Shown here: in pieces, positions 46,140 through 56,491 of the stretch | Numbering within the stretch: position 1 is the first letter of the stretch | How the letters are laid out: every line of letters begins with the position of its first letter | Assembly (NCBI RefSeq): GCF_009725985.1 | Contig: NZ_RCNR01000027.1 | Coordinates: forward strand, 1 to 64,000 | Direction: 5' to 3' | DNA length: 64,000 nucleotides | Source of the DNA: Zobellia amurskyensis | GTDB lineage: Bacteria > Bacteroidota > Bacteroidia > Flavobacteriales > Flavobacteriaceae | Notes under the pieces: model-generated | The model's input: only the letters and a program-made list of their open reading frames with translations | The model's database searches: none | What the model was told of the DNA's origin: nothing | Made by a program: the position numbers and the translations under genes

Positions 46140-47091
46140 GCACTAAAATTTCATCGTCATACCTGATCATAAGTAAGTCTTTTTCCCAGCAATCAAAATT
46201 TTCTTCAATCTGCTTTCCTTGTGTAAACTCTTCTATAATCCATTTTGGATAATTGGCCCCGGATAAGTAGGATAGGGGGTAGCCACCACCAAACCTAGGG
46301 TTAATTTCAATAGCTCTTACTTTATCTTCTGTGCTGTGTACAAAAAATTGAGCGGTAAGACATCCTACCGCGCCACTAACACTAGCTAGGTTTTCTTTGA
46401 TATAATCTACCAAAAGATTCTTTACGGTCAGAGCTTTATAAACCTCTCCATCCCTAACTTCAATTCTCATACGAGGAACAACACATTTAAGTTTGTTGTC
46501 CTTCCCATAATACAAATCGCATGTGAATTCCTCATAAACATCATGGTCAAGATACTCCAAGAACATGAGTTTATCATTTTCAAAGTGATAATCAGTTAGG
46601 TCTTTTTGATCTTTTATTAGATACGTGTCAACACTTCTGCTACCATCAATGGGTTTAACAAATAGGGGTAAAGTGTAGTCGTCTTTGGTAAATTCTTTTG
46701 CGACGGCAACATTATGCTCTTCAAAAAATTTATGAATTTGTCTTTTGTCTCTGCATTTACCAACAAAATCAGTAGAAGCTACAACAGGGGTAATTCCGTT
46801 CTTTTCTAAAAGCAATCTATTTTGTGCTAAAGGCAAAAGTTCCGTATCAATTGTCGGAATGAGTAATCCTATATTACGACTTTTACACTCTTCGATCAAC
46901 ACATCAAAGTAATCAGGATGGGTAACAAAGGGTACTTTAAAATAACCATCGGCTATTAGGCATGCACCAGAAAGTGTTGGGTCTGCATCTGAGGCATAAA
47001 CTTTTGCATCAGGATATATTTTTTTAAGTTCCTTTTGAAATGCTCTAACAAGAGAGACACGTCTACCGGCAGAAGATATGAGGATATTCAT
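46123..47091 (-). CDS. ATP-grasp enzyme, CarB/PylC-like
   Basis: 322 aa. The N-terminal pre-ATP-grasp Rossmann part ([38 protein letters not shown]) and the ATP-grasp core (LFVKPIDGSRSVD, MFLEYL, then the Mg-binding EINPRFGGGYPLS near the C-terminus) are clear. ATP-grasp enzymes join a carboxylate to an amine or thiol through an acyl phosphate. In polysaccharide loci this family may build amino-acid-substituted sugars. It overlaps the HAD gene by 17 bases and the GT2 gene by 4, so it sits in a tightly packed operon. Confidence 0.87.
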   Translation of the reverse strand: MNILISSAGRRVSLVRAFQKELKKIYPDAKVYASDADPTLSGACLIADGYFKVPFVTHPDYFDVLIEECKSRNIGLLIPTIDTELLPLAQNRLLLEKNGITPVVASTDFVGKCRDKRQIHKFFEEHNVAVAKEFTKDDYTLPLFVKPIDGSRSVDTYLIKDQKDLTDYHFENDKLMFLEYLDHDVYEEFTCDLYYGKDNKLKCVVPRMRIEVRDGEVYKALTVKNLLVDYIKENLASVSGAVGCLTAQFFVHSTEDKVRAIEINPRFGGGYPLSYLSGANYPKWIIEEFTQGKQIEENFDCWEKDLLMIRYDDEILVHGYKG

Positions 47092-48107
47092 TGTGTTAAA
47101 GTATAAAAAGATCGGAACATCTTTATGAACGGATTGATCAAAGGCTTTCTGTTAAATACGAAAACCAAGCAGGAATAGCCTATTCCATGGTAATCTTCTC
47201 CAATAAATTTCTTTAATGGGTAAGCGTCTATTTTTTCAAAGTCTGATAACATGGCCGGAATTTCGGAAACTGAGATATCTGACTTCATTAAACGCACCAT
47301 AAGAAAAAAGACAAAAGATTGTTGTCTTGTTTTTAAACGTTTAATACAAGCCGCTGCGTTAGGGTGATTACTTGGAATCGTTGCTATTAGCTTATCAAAT
47401 ACATGAGCTGCATTAGCATTGTCGTAAATCACTTTATTATAATGCTCGGGACTTTTATTCCGCATTGCCGAGGTGGGTAAAATACGGTACCGGTGAGTGT
47501 CTAGATTGGCATGAGCCATTCTTTTGGCTTGGCAGAATAGTTGGGCTGTAAGTATAGCATCTTCCATCCATTTGCCTTCTATAAACCGAATACCAGTGTT
47601 TTTGATAAAATCGCGTTTAATCAAATACCACCAAATTTCATTTTGGTGTTTTCTATGTGCTAAATAAGAAATGCCATCTTCAATGACAAGAGATTCTAGT
47701 TCGCCATCTAAGTTTGCTGATACAGGGTATCTTTTTTCTACAACAGACTTCGTTTTAAAAGTAAGAATGTCCAAGTTGCTTTCTATAGCTAAGTTAAGGA
47801 GTACAGATAATGTATTTTTAGCAAGATAATCGTCTGGGTCTAAAAAATAAATATAGTCGCCTTTTGCTAAGTCAAAACCTGAGTTACGGGCAGCGCCAAC
47901 ACCTGCATTTTTTTTGTCAATTACTTTTATATGGGTGTGTTGGTCCGAGTAATCTTTCGCAATTTTAAGCGTATTATCCTTCGATTCGTCATTTACGATA
48001 ATAATTTCGTAATCACTAGTACTCAATTCTTGGTCTAATAAACTATCTACACATTCTTGTAGATATAATTCCATATTGTAACAAGGGATAACTATGCTTA
48101 ATCTCAT
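47088..48107 (-). CDS. Glycosyltransferase family 2
   Basis: 339 aa. The GT-A fold is seen in [21 protein letters not shown] (4-24), [24 protein letters not shown] and the metal-binding FLDPDDYL (about 90-97). No membrane helix is evident, so it is a cytoplasmic enzyme acting at the inner face. It adds one sugar to the lipid-linked repeat unit. The 4-base overlaps with both neighbours (ATGA-type) support co-translation. The donor sugar is not predictable. Confidence 0.93.
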   Translation of the reverse strand: MRLSIVIPCYNMELYLQECVDSLLDQELSTSDYEIIIVNDESKDNTLKIAKDYSDQHTHIKVIDKKNAGVGAARNSGFDLAKGDYIYFLDPDDYLAKNTLSVLLNLAIESNLDILTFKTKSVVEKRYPVSANLDGELESLVIEDGISYLAHRKHQNEIWWYLIKRDFIKNTGIRFIEGKWMEDAILTAQLFCQAKRMAHANLDTHRYRILPTSAMRNKSPEHYNKVIYDNANAAHVFDKLIATIPSNHPNAAACIKRLKTRQQSFVFFLMVRLMKSDISVSEIPAMLSDFEKIDAYPLKKFIGEDYHGIGYSCLVFVFNRKPLINPFIKMFRSFYTLTQ

Positions 48108-48715
48108 ACTTTACTATTTCCTGTAAAAACTTCCATTGTTGCACTTGAATCGGAGCTGATTCCGTCGCTTTTAATAACTTTTTGAACCGTTAGGAAAATT
48201 ATTTTCAAATCTAACCAAAACGATAGGTTTTCGACATACCAAACATCATATTCAAATTTTTTATCCCATGAAATAGCATTTCTTCCATTTACCTGTGCCC
48301 AACCGGTTATACCAGGTCTCACTAAATGCCTTTTCTTTTGCATAGTACTGTAAAGGGGTAGGTAGGATACCAATAGAGGTCTAGGTCCAATAAGACTCAT
48401 TTCACCTTTTAAAACATTCAGTAATTGAGGTAATTCGTCAAGGGAAGTTTTTCTAATAAACTTTCCAATAGGTGTGAGTCTCAATTCATCAGGAAGTAAA
48501 TTTCCGTTTTCGTCCTTTTTATCGTTCATAGTCTTGAACTTGAAAATCTTAAAAATCTTCTCATTCTTACCGGGTCTTTTTTGAACAAAGAAAACGTCTC
48601 CTTGATTGGAGACGGCTAAGAAAATGATAACAAATACAATTATAGGACCAGCTACTATCAAGCCAAATAGCGCTATAAAAAAATCCAAAACCCTTTTTAA
48701 AAAATGCTTGTACAT
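48104..48715 (-). CDS. Short (PglC-type) undecaprenyl-phosphate sugar-1-phosphate transferase
   Basis: 203 aa from ATG 48715. A TTG frame from 48739 adds eight residues before the conserved [12 protein letters not shown] and I do not use it. It has one N-terminal membrane segment ([21 protein letters not shown]) and the catalytic core of monotopic phosphoglycosyltransferases: [17 protein letters not shown], then [26 protein letters not shown] and the late GWAQVNGRN. It starts the repeat unit by putting a sugar 1-phosphate on undecaprenyl phosphate. It overlaps the GT2 gene by 4 bases. Confidence 0.93.
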   Translation of the reverse strand: MYKHFLKRVLDFFIALFGLIVAGPIIVFVIIFLAVSNQGDVFFVQKRPGKNEKIFKIFKFKTMNDKKDENGNLLPDELRLTPIGKFIRKTSLDELPQLLNVLKGEMSLIGPRPLLVSYLPLYSTMQKKRHLVRPGITGWAQVNGRNAISWDKKFEYDVWYVENLSFWLDLKIIFLTVQKVIKSDGISSDSSATMEVFTGNSKV

Positions 48716-48870
48716 GTTGGCTAAATAATCTTGAGGCAAATTAACTATAATATTTTCTTTTTATTGATGTAGATAGACCAATTACTATTTTTATAGTTGT
48801 AGGGGGCGGTACGGATTTTTCTTTCATGCTCAGCAGTAGCCGAAAACTACTTTTATTACTATCTGAGCTT

Positions 48871-50013
48871 TTAGAGCTGTTCCTGAATAACGTTCAAAAT
48901 ATGAGTATTAATCAAATTTACATCAAATTTATTTTCGGCTAATTTTCTACTTTCTTTGCCCATAATCTCAATTTGTTCAGGATTGTCCAAAAAGTATTTC
49001 ATTGCCTCTACAAGAGGCTTTTCTTCTTTTGGAGGAATCAAAAACCCATTTTTTCTGTCAATCACCGTTTCTTTACATCCAGGTTGCATAGTGGTTATGA
49101 TAGGCATTCCACTTGATAGTGCTTCCAGAATTGAGCGTGGCACCCCTTCTCTATAGTAGGTAGGCAATACAAATATGTCCAATTCTGAAATGGATTTTGC
49201 CACATTGTTGGATTTTCCGTGATATACAATGGTTCCATTTCTGTCTAGCTCTTCGAGTTCCTTTTTAGAAACGGCAGAACTACTGTTTTCAGGAGGTTCA
49301 CCAATGATATGGAATTCTGAATTAGGGTATTGAGATTTTAATACTTGCGCCCCGTTCATAAGAAGTTCCACTCCTTTTTCCTTCATTAACCTAGCAACAA
49401 GTACGAACTTTACAATACTTTTTGAGGTATGTTTCCTAGCTTTAAAAGCAAATTTTTCAAGATTGATTCCAGAGCCGTTAACTACATGTAAAGATTGGTT
49501 TTGTGCAACAATTTTATGGTTTTTGAAAAGTTCAAGATCGTCCGAGTTTTGGAAAATAACGGCCTTGTTGGATTTCAAGGCTTTTCTATATAAAAATTCA
49601 GTTATAGATTGTAAGATTTTAGCCTTTGTGGTAACCCTACTAAAAGTGAAGCCCAGGCCTGTTATAAGGGAAATTACCGGAATCCCAAGCTTCTTGGCTG
49701 CAAATGAGCCATAGATTACGGGTTTAATAGTGTAGGGGAACAGTATATCTATTTTATAGGTTTCCATTATGGTCTTTAATTCCTTAATGGTATTATAATC
49801 GCTCAGAGGGTTTAATCCGGTTCTTTGTAAGTTGAACGATATAGGAATACCACCTAATTCACGAACCAATTTTAACGTATTTTCGTCAAAGTCGGGACCG
49901 CCACAGTATACCTTAAAGCCTTTGTTTAAGAGGTGTCTAATAAGGTCTCCTCTAAAGTTACTTAAAGAAAAGGAAGCCGAACAGAGTATGAGTATGTTTT
50001 TAGAGACTAACAT
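48871..50013 (-). CDS. Glycosyltransferase family 4 (PglA-like)
   Basis: 380 aa. The N-terminal ILCSASFSLSNFRGDLIRHLL and LITGLGFTF patterns are like PglA/WbpH-type GT4 enzymes, which often act right after the initiating transferase. The C-terminal UDP-binding part has VARLMKEKGVELLMNGA and REGVPRSILEALSSGMPIIT (EX7E). It lies 131 bases upstream of the PglC-type gene, so it may add the second sugar. Donor unknown. Confidence 0.93.
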   Translation of the reverse strand: MLVSKNILILCSASFSLSNFRGDLIRHLLNKGFKVYCGGPDFDENTLKLVRELGGIPISFNLQRTGLNPLSDYNTIKELKTIMETYKIDILFPYTIKPVIYGSFAAKKLGIPVISLITGLGFTFSRVTTKAKILQSITEFLYRKALKSNKAVIFQNSDDLELFKNHKIVAQNQSLHVVNGSGINLEKFAFKARKHTSKSIVKFVLVARLMKEKGVELLMNGAQVLKSQYPNSEFHIIGEPPENSSSAVSKKELEELDRNGTIVYHGKSNNVAKSISELDIFVLPTYYREGVPRSILEALSSGMPIITTMQPGCKETVIDRKNGFLIPPKEEKPLVEAMKYFLDNPEQIEIMGKESRKLAENKFDVNLINTHILNVIQEQL

Positions 50014-50015
50014 AA

Positions 50016-51107
50016 TTATAATATTATCAGGTCATTATAAAGAGAAGTATAATTTGCAATCATTTTCTCTAAAGTATATTCGTCTGCTCTTTTTAAACAA
50101 GAATTCACAACATTATTGTAATATTGATTATCATTTAATAGTAAGTTAATTGCGTTAACAAAACCTTCTTCATCTTCATAGTTGAACAAAATCCCAGCAT
50201 TTTCAACTACTTCTTTTAGGCCGGGGACGTTCGTGGCAAGAAATGGTCTTCCCGAGGCCATTCCTTCAACACTGGATAATGAAAGACCTTCATAGTGAGA
50301 AGAAAGAACGATAATATTGGATGACTTTAGTAATTCAGGAACATCACTTCGTACACCTAAAAAATGCACTCTTTTTTCAACTCCTAGTTGAAGAGCTAAA
50401 TCAATATTTTCTTGTTTTTTCGGGCCGTCTCCTATGAGTAATAAATGGGTATTAAAATCAAGATTTTTAATAGCTTTGATTAAGGTTTTTTGATCTTTTG
50501 GATAGCGAAAACTTGATACTTGTATTATAATTTTATTATTTTCCGTTAAACCAAGAGATGTTTTATTATAGGGTACCGCATTTTTGAAATTATTAATTTT
50601 CACTCCATTGTTGATGCATCTAATATTGTTAAATGCATTACCCAAATGCTTTTGCAACTTATCCTCGGCAGAGCGCGAAATGGCAACAATTACATCATAT
50701 TTTTTATAAATAATTCTGTCAATTAGTTTTAAAAATTTATGATTTCTTCTTTTGTTATTTGTACTGTGTTCAGTTAAAATTAATTTTCCTTTATAACTGA
50801 ATAAAGTAGAGGATAAAGAGGCCCAATAAAGTGAAGGGAAAAGATGAACGTGAACAAGGTCATACCCCCTAAATATTTTATTTAGTTTCAAGATGTGTAA
50901 GGGGTTATAGACGCTTCCTGTTTCAGTTAAATAAATAATTTTAATTTCAGGATAGTTTTCTAGTGTGCTTTTAAATGGGGAATCTGTTTTTTTAAGAACG
51001 AGTATGTCAACGGAAATTCCATTTCTATGATATTCAATAACTGAATCTACTAGTAATTTCTCAGCTCCACCGGCTGTTAAGGAATTAATAAACTGAAGAA
51101 TTTTCAT
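50016..51107 (-). CDS. Glycosyltransferase family 4
   Basis: 363 aa GT-B enzyme. N-terminus INSLTAGGAEKLLVDSV; acceptor-side HVHLFPSLYWASL; C-terminal IQVSSFRYPKDQKTLIKAI, IGDGPKKQE and the EX7E motif HYEGLSLSSVEGMASGRPFLAT. It starts 2 bases upstream of the PglA-like gene, so the two are coupled. It extends the repeat unit; the sugar added is unknown. Confidence 0.93.
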   Translation of the reverse strand: MKILQFINSLTAGGAEKLLVDSVIEYHRNGISVDILVLKKTDSPFKSTLENYPEIKIIYLTETGSVYNPLHILKLNKIFRGYDLVHVHLFPSLYWASLSSTLFSYKGKLILTEHSTNNKRRNHKFLKLIDRIIYKKYDVIVAISRSAEDKLQKHLGNAFNNIRCINNGVKINNFKNAVPYNKTSLGLTENNKIIIQVSSFRYPKDQKTLIKAIKNLDFNTHLLLIGDGPKKQENIDLALQLGVEKRVHFLGVRSDVPELLKSSNIIVLSSHYEGLSLSSVEGMASGRPFLATNVPGLKEVVENAGILFNYEDEEGFVNAINLLLNDNQYYNNVVNSCLKRADEYTLEKMIANYTSLYNDLIIL

Positions 51108-51178
51108 TTAAAATTTCTTTGGTTTTAGAAACAGTGATTTTTTTTTTTGAAAGCAGCTTGCAATACGTTTATTGGTCT

Positions 51179-52264
51179 TTATGTATTTAACAACAATTGT
51201 TCATATTCATACATAATTTTATTTGAACTATATTTTTGACGAACGGATCTTCCAACTTTTTCTGGAGTCCAACTGGGTAATGATTGTATTACGAATTCAA
51301 TACGTTTAACACATTCGTCACTGTTTTCGACTACAAATCCGTTTACCCCTTCTTCAATGATTTCGTCAATACCTCCCAATGCTTTAAAAGCTATCGCAGG
51401 TGTACCTATGGCACAGCTTTCCAAAAGAGCATTTGGAAACCCTTCTACATAAGAACCTTGTAGAAAAAGATGATGATTTGATAATTCTGAATAGACTTCT
51501 TTTGTAAAAGGAATGTGATTGATTTTATTAAATATGCCGCAGACCTTGGCGTACTCAAAAATATCCTCTTTTTCAGGACCATCGCCTATAATAGTATATT
51601 GGTATGGTAAAGTTATCTTTGATAATGCTTTTATAATTCTTTTATGACCCTTTTGTTTAGCCAATCTACCAACTGTAATGAATTTGTAAACTCCGTTTTG
51701 TATTAAAGGGATTGTTTTTTTTAAAAAAATTTTATCTGCAATAGGATTATTAATAGTAATTAATTTAGCTTCATTATAATCATATAATTGAATTATATCG
51801 GCTTTCATATCCTTTGATTGACATATTAATGCGTCTAATTTTTTGGTTCCAAATCGCAGAATTTTTTTGAATATAATATTGTGATTTCTAGTGCTATTTG
51901 AATGATTTTTTAAAACACTTTGAACATTAGCTTCCCTTCCAATAAACTTTATATTTACAAAAAGAAGTGAAAGGATACCGGCCATGCCATTAAGGTGAGA
52001 AATAGCAGTAATCACAACATTTGGTTTCGTCTTTCTCAAAAGATTAAACAGTGGAAAAAAGCCGTTTAAAACCCTAGATTTTTCAAAAAAAATAACCTCT
52101 ATATTATCAACTTCAAAAGCTTGGTTTTTTTTGAGTCCTATTACAATCAGTTTAACGATAAATAGGTCTTTATTTAAATTTTGAGCAACATAAGACATTA
52201 CTCTTTCTGCTCCACCGGCGCCTAAAGTTGGTAAAACAAAATAAACAAGTTTCTTGTGTGTCAA
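51179..52264 (-). CDS. Glycosyltransferase family 4
   Basis: 361 aa. YFVLPTLGAGGAERVMSYVA at the N-terminus, TVGRLAKQKGHKRIIKAL and IGDGPEKEDIFEYA in the donor domain, then the EX7E motif YVEGFPNALLESCAIGTPAIAF. The start codon is TTG at 52264 with no ATG upstream in frame. It is in line with the other minus-strand polysaccharide genes, 71 bases before the next GT4. Linkage and sugar are unknown. Confidence 0.92.
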   Translation of the reverse strand: MTHKKLVYFVLPTLGAGGAERVMSYVAQNLNKDLFIVKLIVIGLKKNQAFEVDNIEVIFFEKSRVLNGFFPLFNLLRKTKPNVVITAISHLNGMAGILSLLFVNIKFIGREANVQSVLKNHSNSTRNHNIIFKKILRFGTKKLDALICQSKDMKADIIQLYDYNEAKLITINNPIADKIFLKKTIPLIQNGVYKFITVGRLAKQKGHKRIIKALSKITLPYQYTIIGDGPEKEDIFEYAKVCGIFNKINHIPFTKEVYSELSNHHLFLQGSYVEGFPNALLESCAIGTPAIAFKALGGIDEIIEEGVNGFVVENSDECVKRIEFVIQSLPSWTPEKVGRSVRQKYSSNKIMYEYEQLLLNT

Positions 52265-52287
52265 AAGTTTTCTTAATTAGATTACTA

Positions 52288-52830
52288 TTATTTTAAAAAT
52301 GTTTTGAAGCTTTTATCAACGACCTCGTCAATACGTTCTCTATAATCTAAGCTTTTATTCAAGTTGTTATCGGATATAAAATTATTAATAGCTTTAGCTT
52401 CATAGTCAAAAAAATCACCAATAATTTTTGCTGGATTTCCTCCAACAATAGAGCCCTCAGGAACAGATTTAGTAACGACACTACCAGCTGCAATGATTAC
52501 ATAGTCCTCAATTTTAACACCAGGCATTATTATTGAATTTACTCCTATGAAAACATTATTTCCTATTTCCACTTTTTTGTATGAATACCTTCTTCCATTA
52601 AAATCTCTTATCAACCAAGTAGCTCCATCATGAGTTAATATTTTAACGCCACTGGTAACAGTTACGTTATTTCCAATAGAAATTAACCAAGGTTCTGAAC
52701 CAAAAGAAGTGGTAAGAATACGACAATTATCACCAACTGACCCACCTAGGCTTCTCAAATACATATCACCGGATAAAGTAATTTTTCTATAATTTGCTTT
52801 AATAAGTCTGATAATTGAAATTAGCCCCAT
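52288..52830 (-). CDS. Left-handed beta-helix acyltransferase (WbbJ/maltose acetyltransferase-like)
   Basis: 180 aa. Hexapeptide repeats are seen in ISIGNNVTVTSGVKILTHDG, VEIGNNVFIGVNSIIMPGVKIEDYVIIAAGSVV and the C-terminal VPEGSIVGGNPAKIIG. Such trimeric enzymes transfer acetyl groups from acetyl-CoA to sugar hydroxyls. It lies 23 bases upstream of a GT4 and 93 bases downstream of the Wzy-like gene, so it likely acetylates a repeat-unit sugar in the cytoplasm. Confidence 0.92.
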   Translation of the reverse strand: MGLISIIRLIKANYRKITLSGDMYLRSLGGSVGDNCRILTTSFGSEPWLISIGNNVTVTSGVKILTHDGATWLIRDFNGRRYSYKKVEIGNNVFIGVNSIIMPGVKIEDYVIIAAGSVVTKSVPEGSIVGGNPAKIIGDFFDYEAKAINNFISDNNLNKSLDYRERIDEVVDKSFKTFLK

Positions 52831-52923
52831 AAATTTTTATTAACTTCTTTGATATACTAAAACTAAAACTAAAATCTAATTTCATTATTGCGTGACTGGA
52901 CTTTTTATATAAATAGAAAACAA

Positions 52924-54027
52924 TTAATTAGTAGAGAAATTTGTTTGTTTTCTTAAAAACTGTATTTTCTGGTATAAAAACATTGTAATACATAACTTAA
53001 AATAAGTATCAAAATAATTATGACTAGTTAATAAATACAAACTTAGAGATATGCTTAACAGAAACAAAGATGGATTAAGAGAGAAAAGTTTATTTGACCA
53101 AAAAAGCAAATAGAAAATGAATGACAAGAATAAAAGAAAAGGAATAATTCCTGCCTCGCCAATAATCAGCAAATATGTGTTGTGAGTGCCAAGACCATGA
53201 ATACCTCCTCCTTGAAATTTCCCAAAGCCATTCCCGAATAATGGATTATTAAAAATTTCTTTATAGAAAACCGCCCACGTTTCAGTGCGCGACCCTTCTT
53301 GAAGAACTTCAGCAGAGGAATCGTTTTGTAAAACTGACTGATATTGTTTAAAGCGTAATCCGTTAAGGTTTAGGAGCTCTCCAAATGTTAATGTTAATAG
53401 AGCTATGGCTAATCCAATCCCGAGTATTTTAGCATTCTTTATGCTAATACGTAGGGATAATAAATTTAAAACAATCCAAGCGAGTATAAAGGTTCTAGAG
53501 AAGGTTAGTAGGCCTGCAATAGTGAAAATCATTTGAAAAAATGTTTTAATCTTAGATTTTTTTAAATCGAAACAGAGTGCGTAACCTGTAATGCATACAA
53601 ATCCTGCTGCATTAGGGTTCAAATAAAATCCTGCATACCTTCCATAATCATCTGAAAATAAAAATGCATTACCAATTATACTTAGTACACCTAACATGAC
53701 AAAGAAAACGAGATCATTAGTCTTTACAGAAGCGAAAAAACTACTTCCGAATGTGACTAAAATTATAAACTTAATGAACATAATATAAAATGCACGTTCA
53801 TCAACATTAAAGTATAATTGTAATCCCGAAATTAAAAAATATGTGACACCAATTAACATTAGCCATACATTAATTTTGCCTTTTAAATAAAAAATATAAT
53901 AGACAAATAAAAGAATAAAGCTCAAATAACTCAAGAGACTACCCACCACGGAACCTAAAACAACAAGTCCTATGCCTGGCAAATTTAAAATGAAAAGAGA
54001 TAGAATTAGATATTTTAAAAATTTCAT
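52924..54027 (-). CDS. O-antigen ligase/polymerase-like (Wzy/WaaL) membrane protein
   Basis: 367 aa, about 10-11 transmembrane helices. YLNPNAAGFVCITGYALCF and the large loop with LFGNGFGKFQGGGIHGLGTHNTYLLIIGEAGIIPF are typical of the Wzy_C/O-antigen ligase family; the HNTYL motif carries the conserved His. In a locus with a flippase and an initiating transferase it is most likely the polymerase. It begins 5 bases after the flippase stop. Ligase versus polymerase cannot be settled from sequence alone. Confidence 0.85.
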   Translation of the reverse strand: MKFLKYLILSLFILNLPGIGLVVLGSVVGSLLSYLSFILLFVYYIFYLKGKINVWLMLIGVTYFLISGLQLYFNVDERAFYIMFIKFIILVTFGSSFFASVKTNDLVFFVMLGVLSIIGNAFLFSDDYGRYAGFYLNPNAAGFVCITGYALCFDLKKSKIKTFFQMIFTIAGLLTFSRTFILAWIVLNLLSLRISIKNAKILGIGLAIALLTLTFGELLNLNGLRFKQYQSVLQNDSSAEVLQEGSRTETWAVFYKEIFNNPLFGNGFGKFQGGGIHGLGTHNTYLLIIGEAGIIPFLLFLSFIFYLLFWSNKLFSLNPSLFLLSISLSLYLLTSHNYFDTYFKLCITMFLYQKIQFLRKQTNFSTN

Positions 54028-54032
54028 TTAGA

Positions 54033-55373
54033 TTAAATTAATTTGGAATGCAAGTTTCTAGTATAACAATAGTAGACTATTGTTCGAACAATTAGTACTA
54101 GTGTTGTACTTAAAGCCAAACCAAATATTCCATAGGCTTCTACCAATATGATATTTAATGTTAGATTTATTATAACTGAAATAAAAGACATCCAAGCCAT
54201 AAAAACATTTTGGTTTATAGTCGTTAAAAACTTTACCATTATTACTCCGCTTACTTTGAAAGGAACATATAGTAATAGAATTTGTTGTATTGTACCTACT
54301 AAAATCGTATCGTCTTTATTAAAAGAATCTCTTTCAAATAATAAAGATATGATGTCTGTAGAATAAAAAATTAAAATAAGAACTAATATTAGCGATGTTA
54401 GAAATAAGAATTTCATTATTTTAAACATCTTATCATAAGCTTCACCAATATTTTCATTTATGATTCTAGAAAAATAAGGAAGGATTACATTGCCAAGAGC
54501 AATCACAACTATGCTAGTAACAAATGCGGGTATTTTCATTCCATAATTCAATGCTGAAATAGCCCCTATAGCCAGTTGCCCTGCAAAAAATTGATCGACA
54601 AATGGATTAATGTCAACTAAAAAACCAGAGGTTAACTTAGCTGGAAGTTGTCTTAGCATAATTCTAGAATTATCATTTAATGAAGGTCTGGAAATATGTA
54701 TCACTTTGTGTTTGATTCCAAAAAAAAGAAGATACAAGAAAGATATTACAACTCCAGAAAGAAAGCCTACCGCTAAAACATAATTCCCCAACTCGTTTTT
54801 GAAAAAAACAAGCGTAATAATTGTTGAAATGGCGGGGAATAGGCCTGATAAAGTTGAAATTAAAAACTTATTCTGAATTTCTAAAAGACTTGATATTATT
54901 GAACCGAAGCCCATAAAAAAAAGACTTGGTACAATTATAAATAATTGAGTCCTTACTAAATTATAGAACTCGAGATCTTTTTCTGGAAAAACAAACTCGA
55001 TGAAGTAATCAGAAGAGAGATAAGTAACAGATGTGAAAAATAACATTATAGCCGCAACAATACAAAATACTAGCGTTTGAAAAGGAGCTTTATTGTTTTT
55101 ATTTTTTATTTCTGTAATATAATTGGGAATAAAAATGTTTTGCAGTGCACCGATAAAAAAATTTTGTATGAATGAAGGTATTAAAATAGCTATCAAAAAA
55201 GTATCTAATAGTAACGATAATCCAAAAAAGGAGGCAACTAATGTTTCTTTATAAAAGGAAATTATTTTTATAGCAAAAACGACTGTTCCTACAATTATTA
55301 CATTAGCAACAATTGGATTAATCAGTTTTTTTTTTCCTTCAGAGATTATTTTTTTATAAGAAGGAATCTTCAT
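54033..55373 (-). CDS. MurJ/Wzx-like oligosaccharide flippase
   Basis: 446 aa with 12-14 hydrophobic helices. The start (KIISFYKETLVASFFGLSLLLDTFLIAILIPSFIQNFF) matches the MurJ/MviN signature of the MOP superfamily, but its place in the polysaccharide operon points to repeat-unit rather than lipid II transport. It moves undecaprenyl-linked oligosaccharides to the periplasm. Its start overlaps the upstream GT4 stop by 4 bases (ATGA). Confidence 0.88.
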   Translation of the reverse strand: MKIPSYKKIISEGKKKLINPIVANVIIVGTVVFAIKIISFYKETLVASFFGLSLLLDTFLIAILIPSFIQNFFIGALQNIFIPNYITEIKNKNNKAPFQTLVFCIVAAIMLFFTSVTYLSSDYFIEFVFPEKDLEFYNLVRTQLFIIVPSLFFMGFGSIISSLLEIQNKFLISTLSGLFPAISTIITLVFFKNELGNYVLAVGFLSGVVISFLYLLFFGIKHKVIHISRPSLNDNSRIMLRQLPAKLTSGFLVDINPFVDQFFAGQLAIGAISALNYGMKIPAFVTSIVVIALGNVILPYFSRIINENIGEAYDKMFKIMKFLFLTSLILVLILIFYSTDIISLLFERDSFNKDDTILVGTIQQILLLYVPFKVSGVIMVKFLTTINQNVFMAWMSFISVIINLTLNIILVEAYGIFGLALSTTLVLIVRTIVYYCYTRNLHSKLI

Positions 55374-56491
55374 TTGTGATTTACAGATTTGAGGTTAATT
55401 GCTTCTAAGACCAGTTTTTCCCATTTGGATGCAATAAATGGCATGTCAAATCTAGCTGTATTTTCTATTGCATTCTTTGAGATATTTAACCTTAGGTCTC
55501 TGTCATCTATTAGTTGAGTTAAGCGTTTTGCTAATTCTTTTTCATCATTAACGGAAATAAGAAAACCATCTTTTCCATGAGTGATAATATCTGAGGGGCC
55601 AAAGTCACAATCAGTAGAAATACATGGTATTCCAAAAGAATAAGCTTCAATTAGTGCATTAGGAAAGCCTTCGGACCTTGATGAGAAAACGAAGATATCC
55701 GCATTTAAATAAAAGTCACTAACATTTTCGACTTGACCCATAAAAATGATTTTGTCATTAATACCTAAATCAATCGATAGTTTTTTTAAATCGTTCATTG
55801 TAGGGCCATCTCCCACTATGGTTAAAATCCAATCTTTTCTTTTGATTTTCACCAATGAATTGAGAATAATATGTTGAGCTTTATTCTGTGTAAGCCTGCC
55901 AACAGTTAAAATATTTATAGGTTTATTTGTTTTGCTTAGTTTTTTTCTAGAGGAAATTAATGACTCAGAAATTGGATTTTGAATAATCTTTATTTTTGAC
56001 TTGCTTATGATTGATGAGTAGAACTCTTTATTACCCTTAGTTTGTACAATTAAAAAATTTGAGTATTTATAAAAGACATCTCTTAGTTTTTTCCAAAAAA
56101 GGTTAGGCGGAACAATTTTAGCATTATTTCTTTCACTAATTAAACAAGGTTTTTTTTTGTAGATGGATGCAAGTATTGTTAATACATTTACAGAGGTGGT
56201 AAAACTAATTAAAATATCAACTTTTTCTTGGTTAATTATTTCAGCTATCTTTTTAACAGTCTTCCAGTTATTTAATATAGCTCCAATAATATTGTTACTA
56301 GGTGCGGCGTTACGAGCAGATAAAATATTTACAGAAGGGTTTATCCGGTAAAATACATTTATTTCAACCATCGTAATGATGATAACATCATATTTAGAAG
56401 AAAAATAATTTGCTAATGCAGAGACTACTCTTTCAGCTCCACCATCGGTTAGTGAATGAATAACAAACGCTATTTTTTTTTTATCTTTCAT
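55370..56491 (-). CDS. Glycosyltransferase family 4
   Basis: 373 aa. FVIHSLTDGGAERVVSALANYF, LTVGRLTQNKAQHIILNSL, VGDGPTMNDLKKLS and the EX7E motif SRSEGFPNALIEAYSFGIPCIS identify a GT4. It is the first gene of the visible minus-strand glycosyltransferase run and is 254 bases downstream of the pectate-lyase-like gene. TAAATTTG on the minus strand (plus 56505-56512) could be a -7 element, but the -33 box is lacking. Confidence 0.93.
   Translation of the reverse strand: MKDKKKIAFVIHSLTDGGAERVVSALANYFSSKYDVIIITMVEINVFYRINPSVNILSARNAAPSNNIIGAILNNWKTVKKIAEIINQEKVDILISFTTSVNVLTILASIYKKKPCLISERNNAKIVPPNLFWKKLRDVFYKYSNFLIVQTKGNKEFYSSIISKSKIKIIQNPISESLISSRKKLSKTNKPINILTVGRLTQNKAQHIILNSLVKIKRKDWILTIVGDGPTMNDLKKLSIDLGINDKIIFMGQVENVSDFYLNADIFVFSSRSEGFPNALIEAYSFGIPCISTDCDFGPSDIITHGKDGFLISVNDEKELAKRLTQLIDDRDLRLNISKNAIENTARFDMPFIASKWEKLVLEAINLKSVNHK

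Noticed and set aside
54033-55373. MurJ (lipid II flippase) as the specific gene name
   Set aside because: The signature is MurJ-like, but the operon context favours a Wzx role, so no symbol is given.
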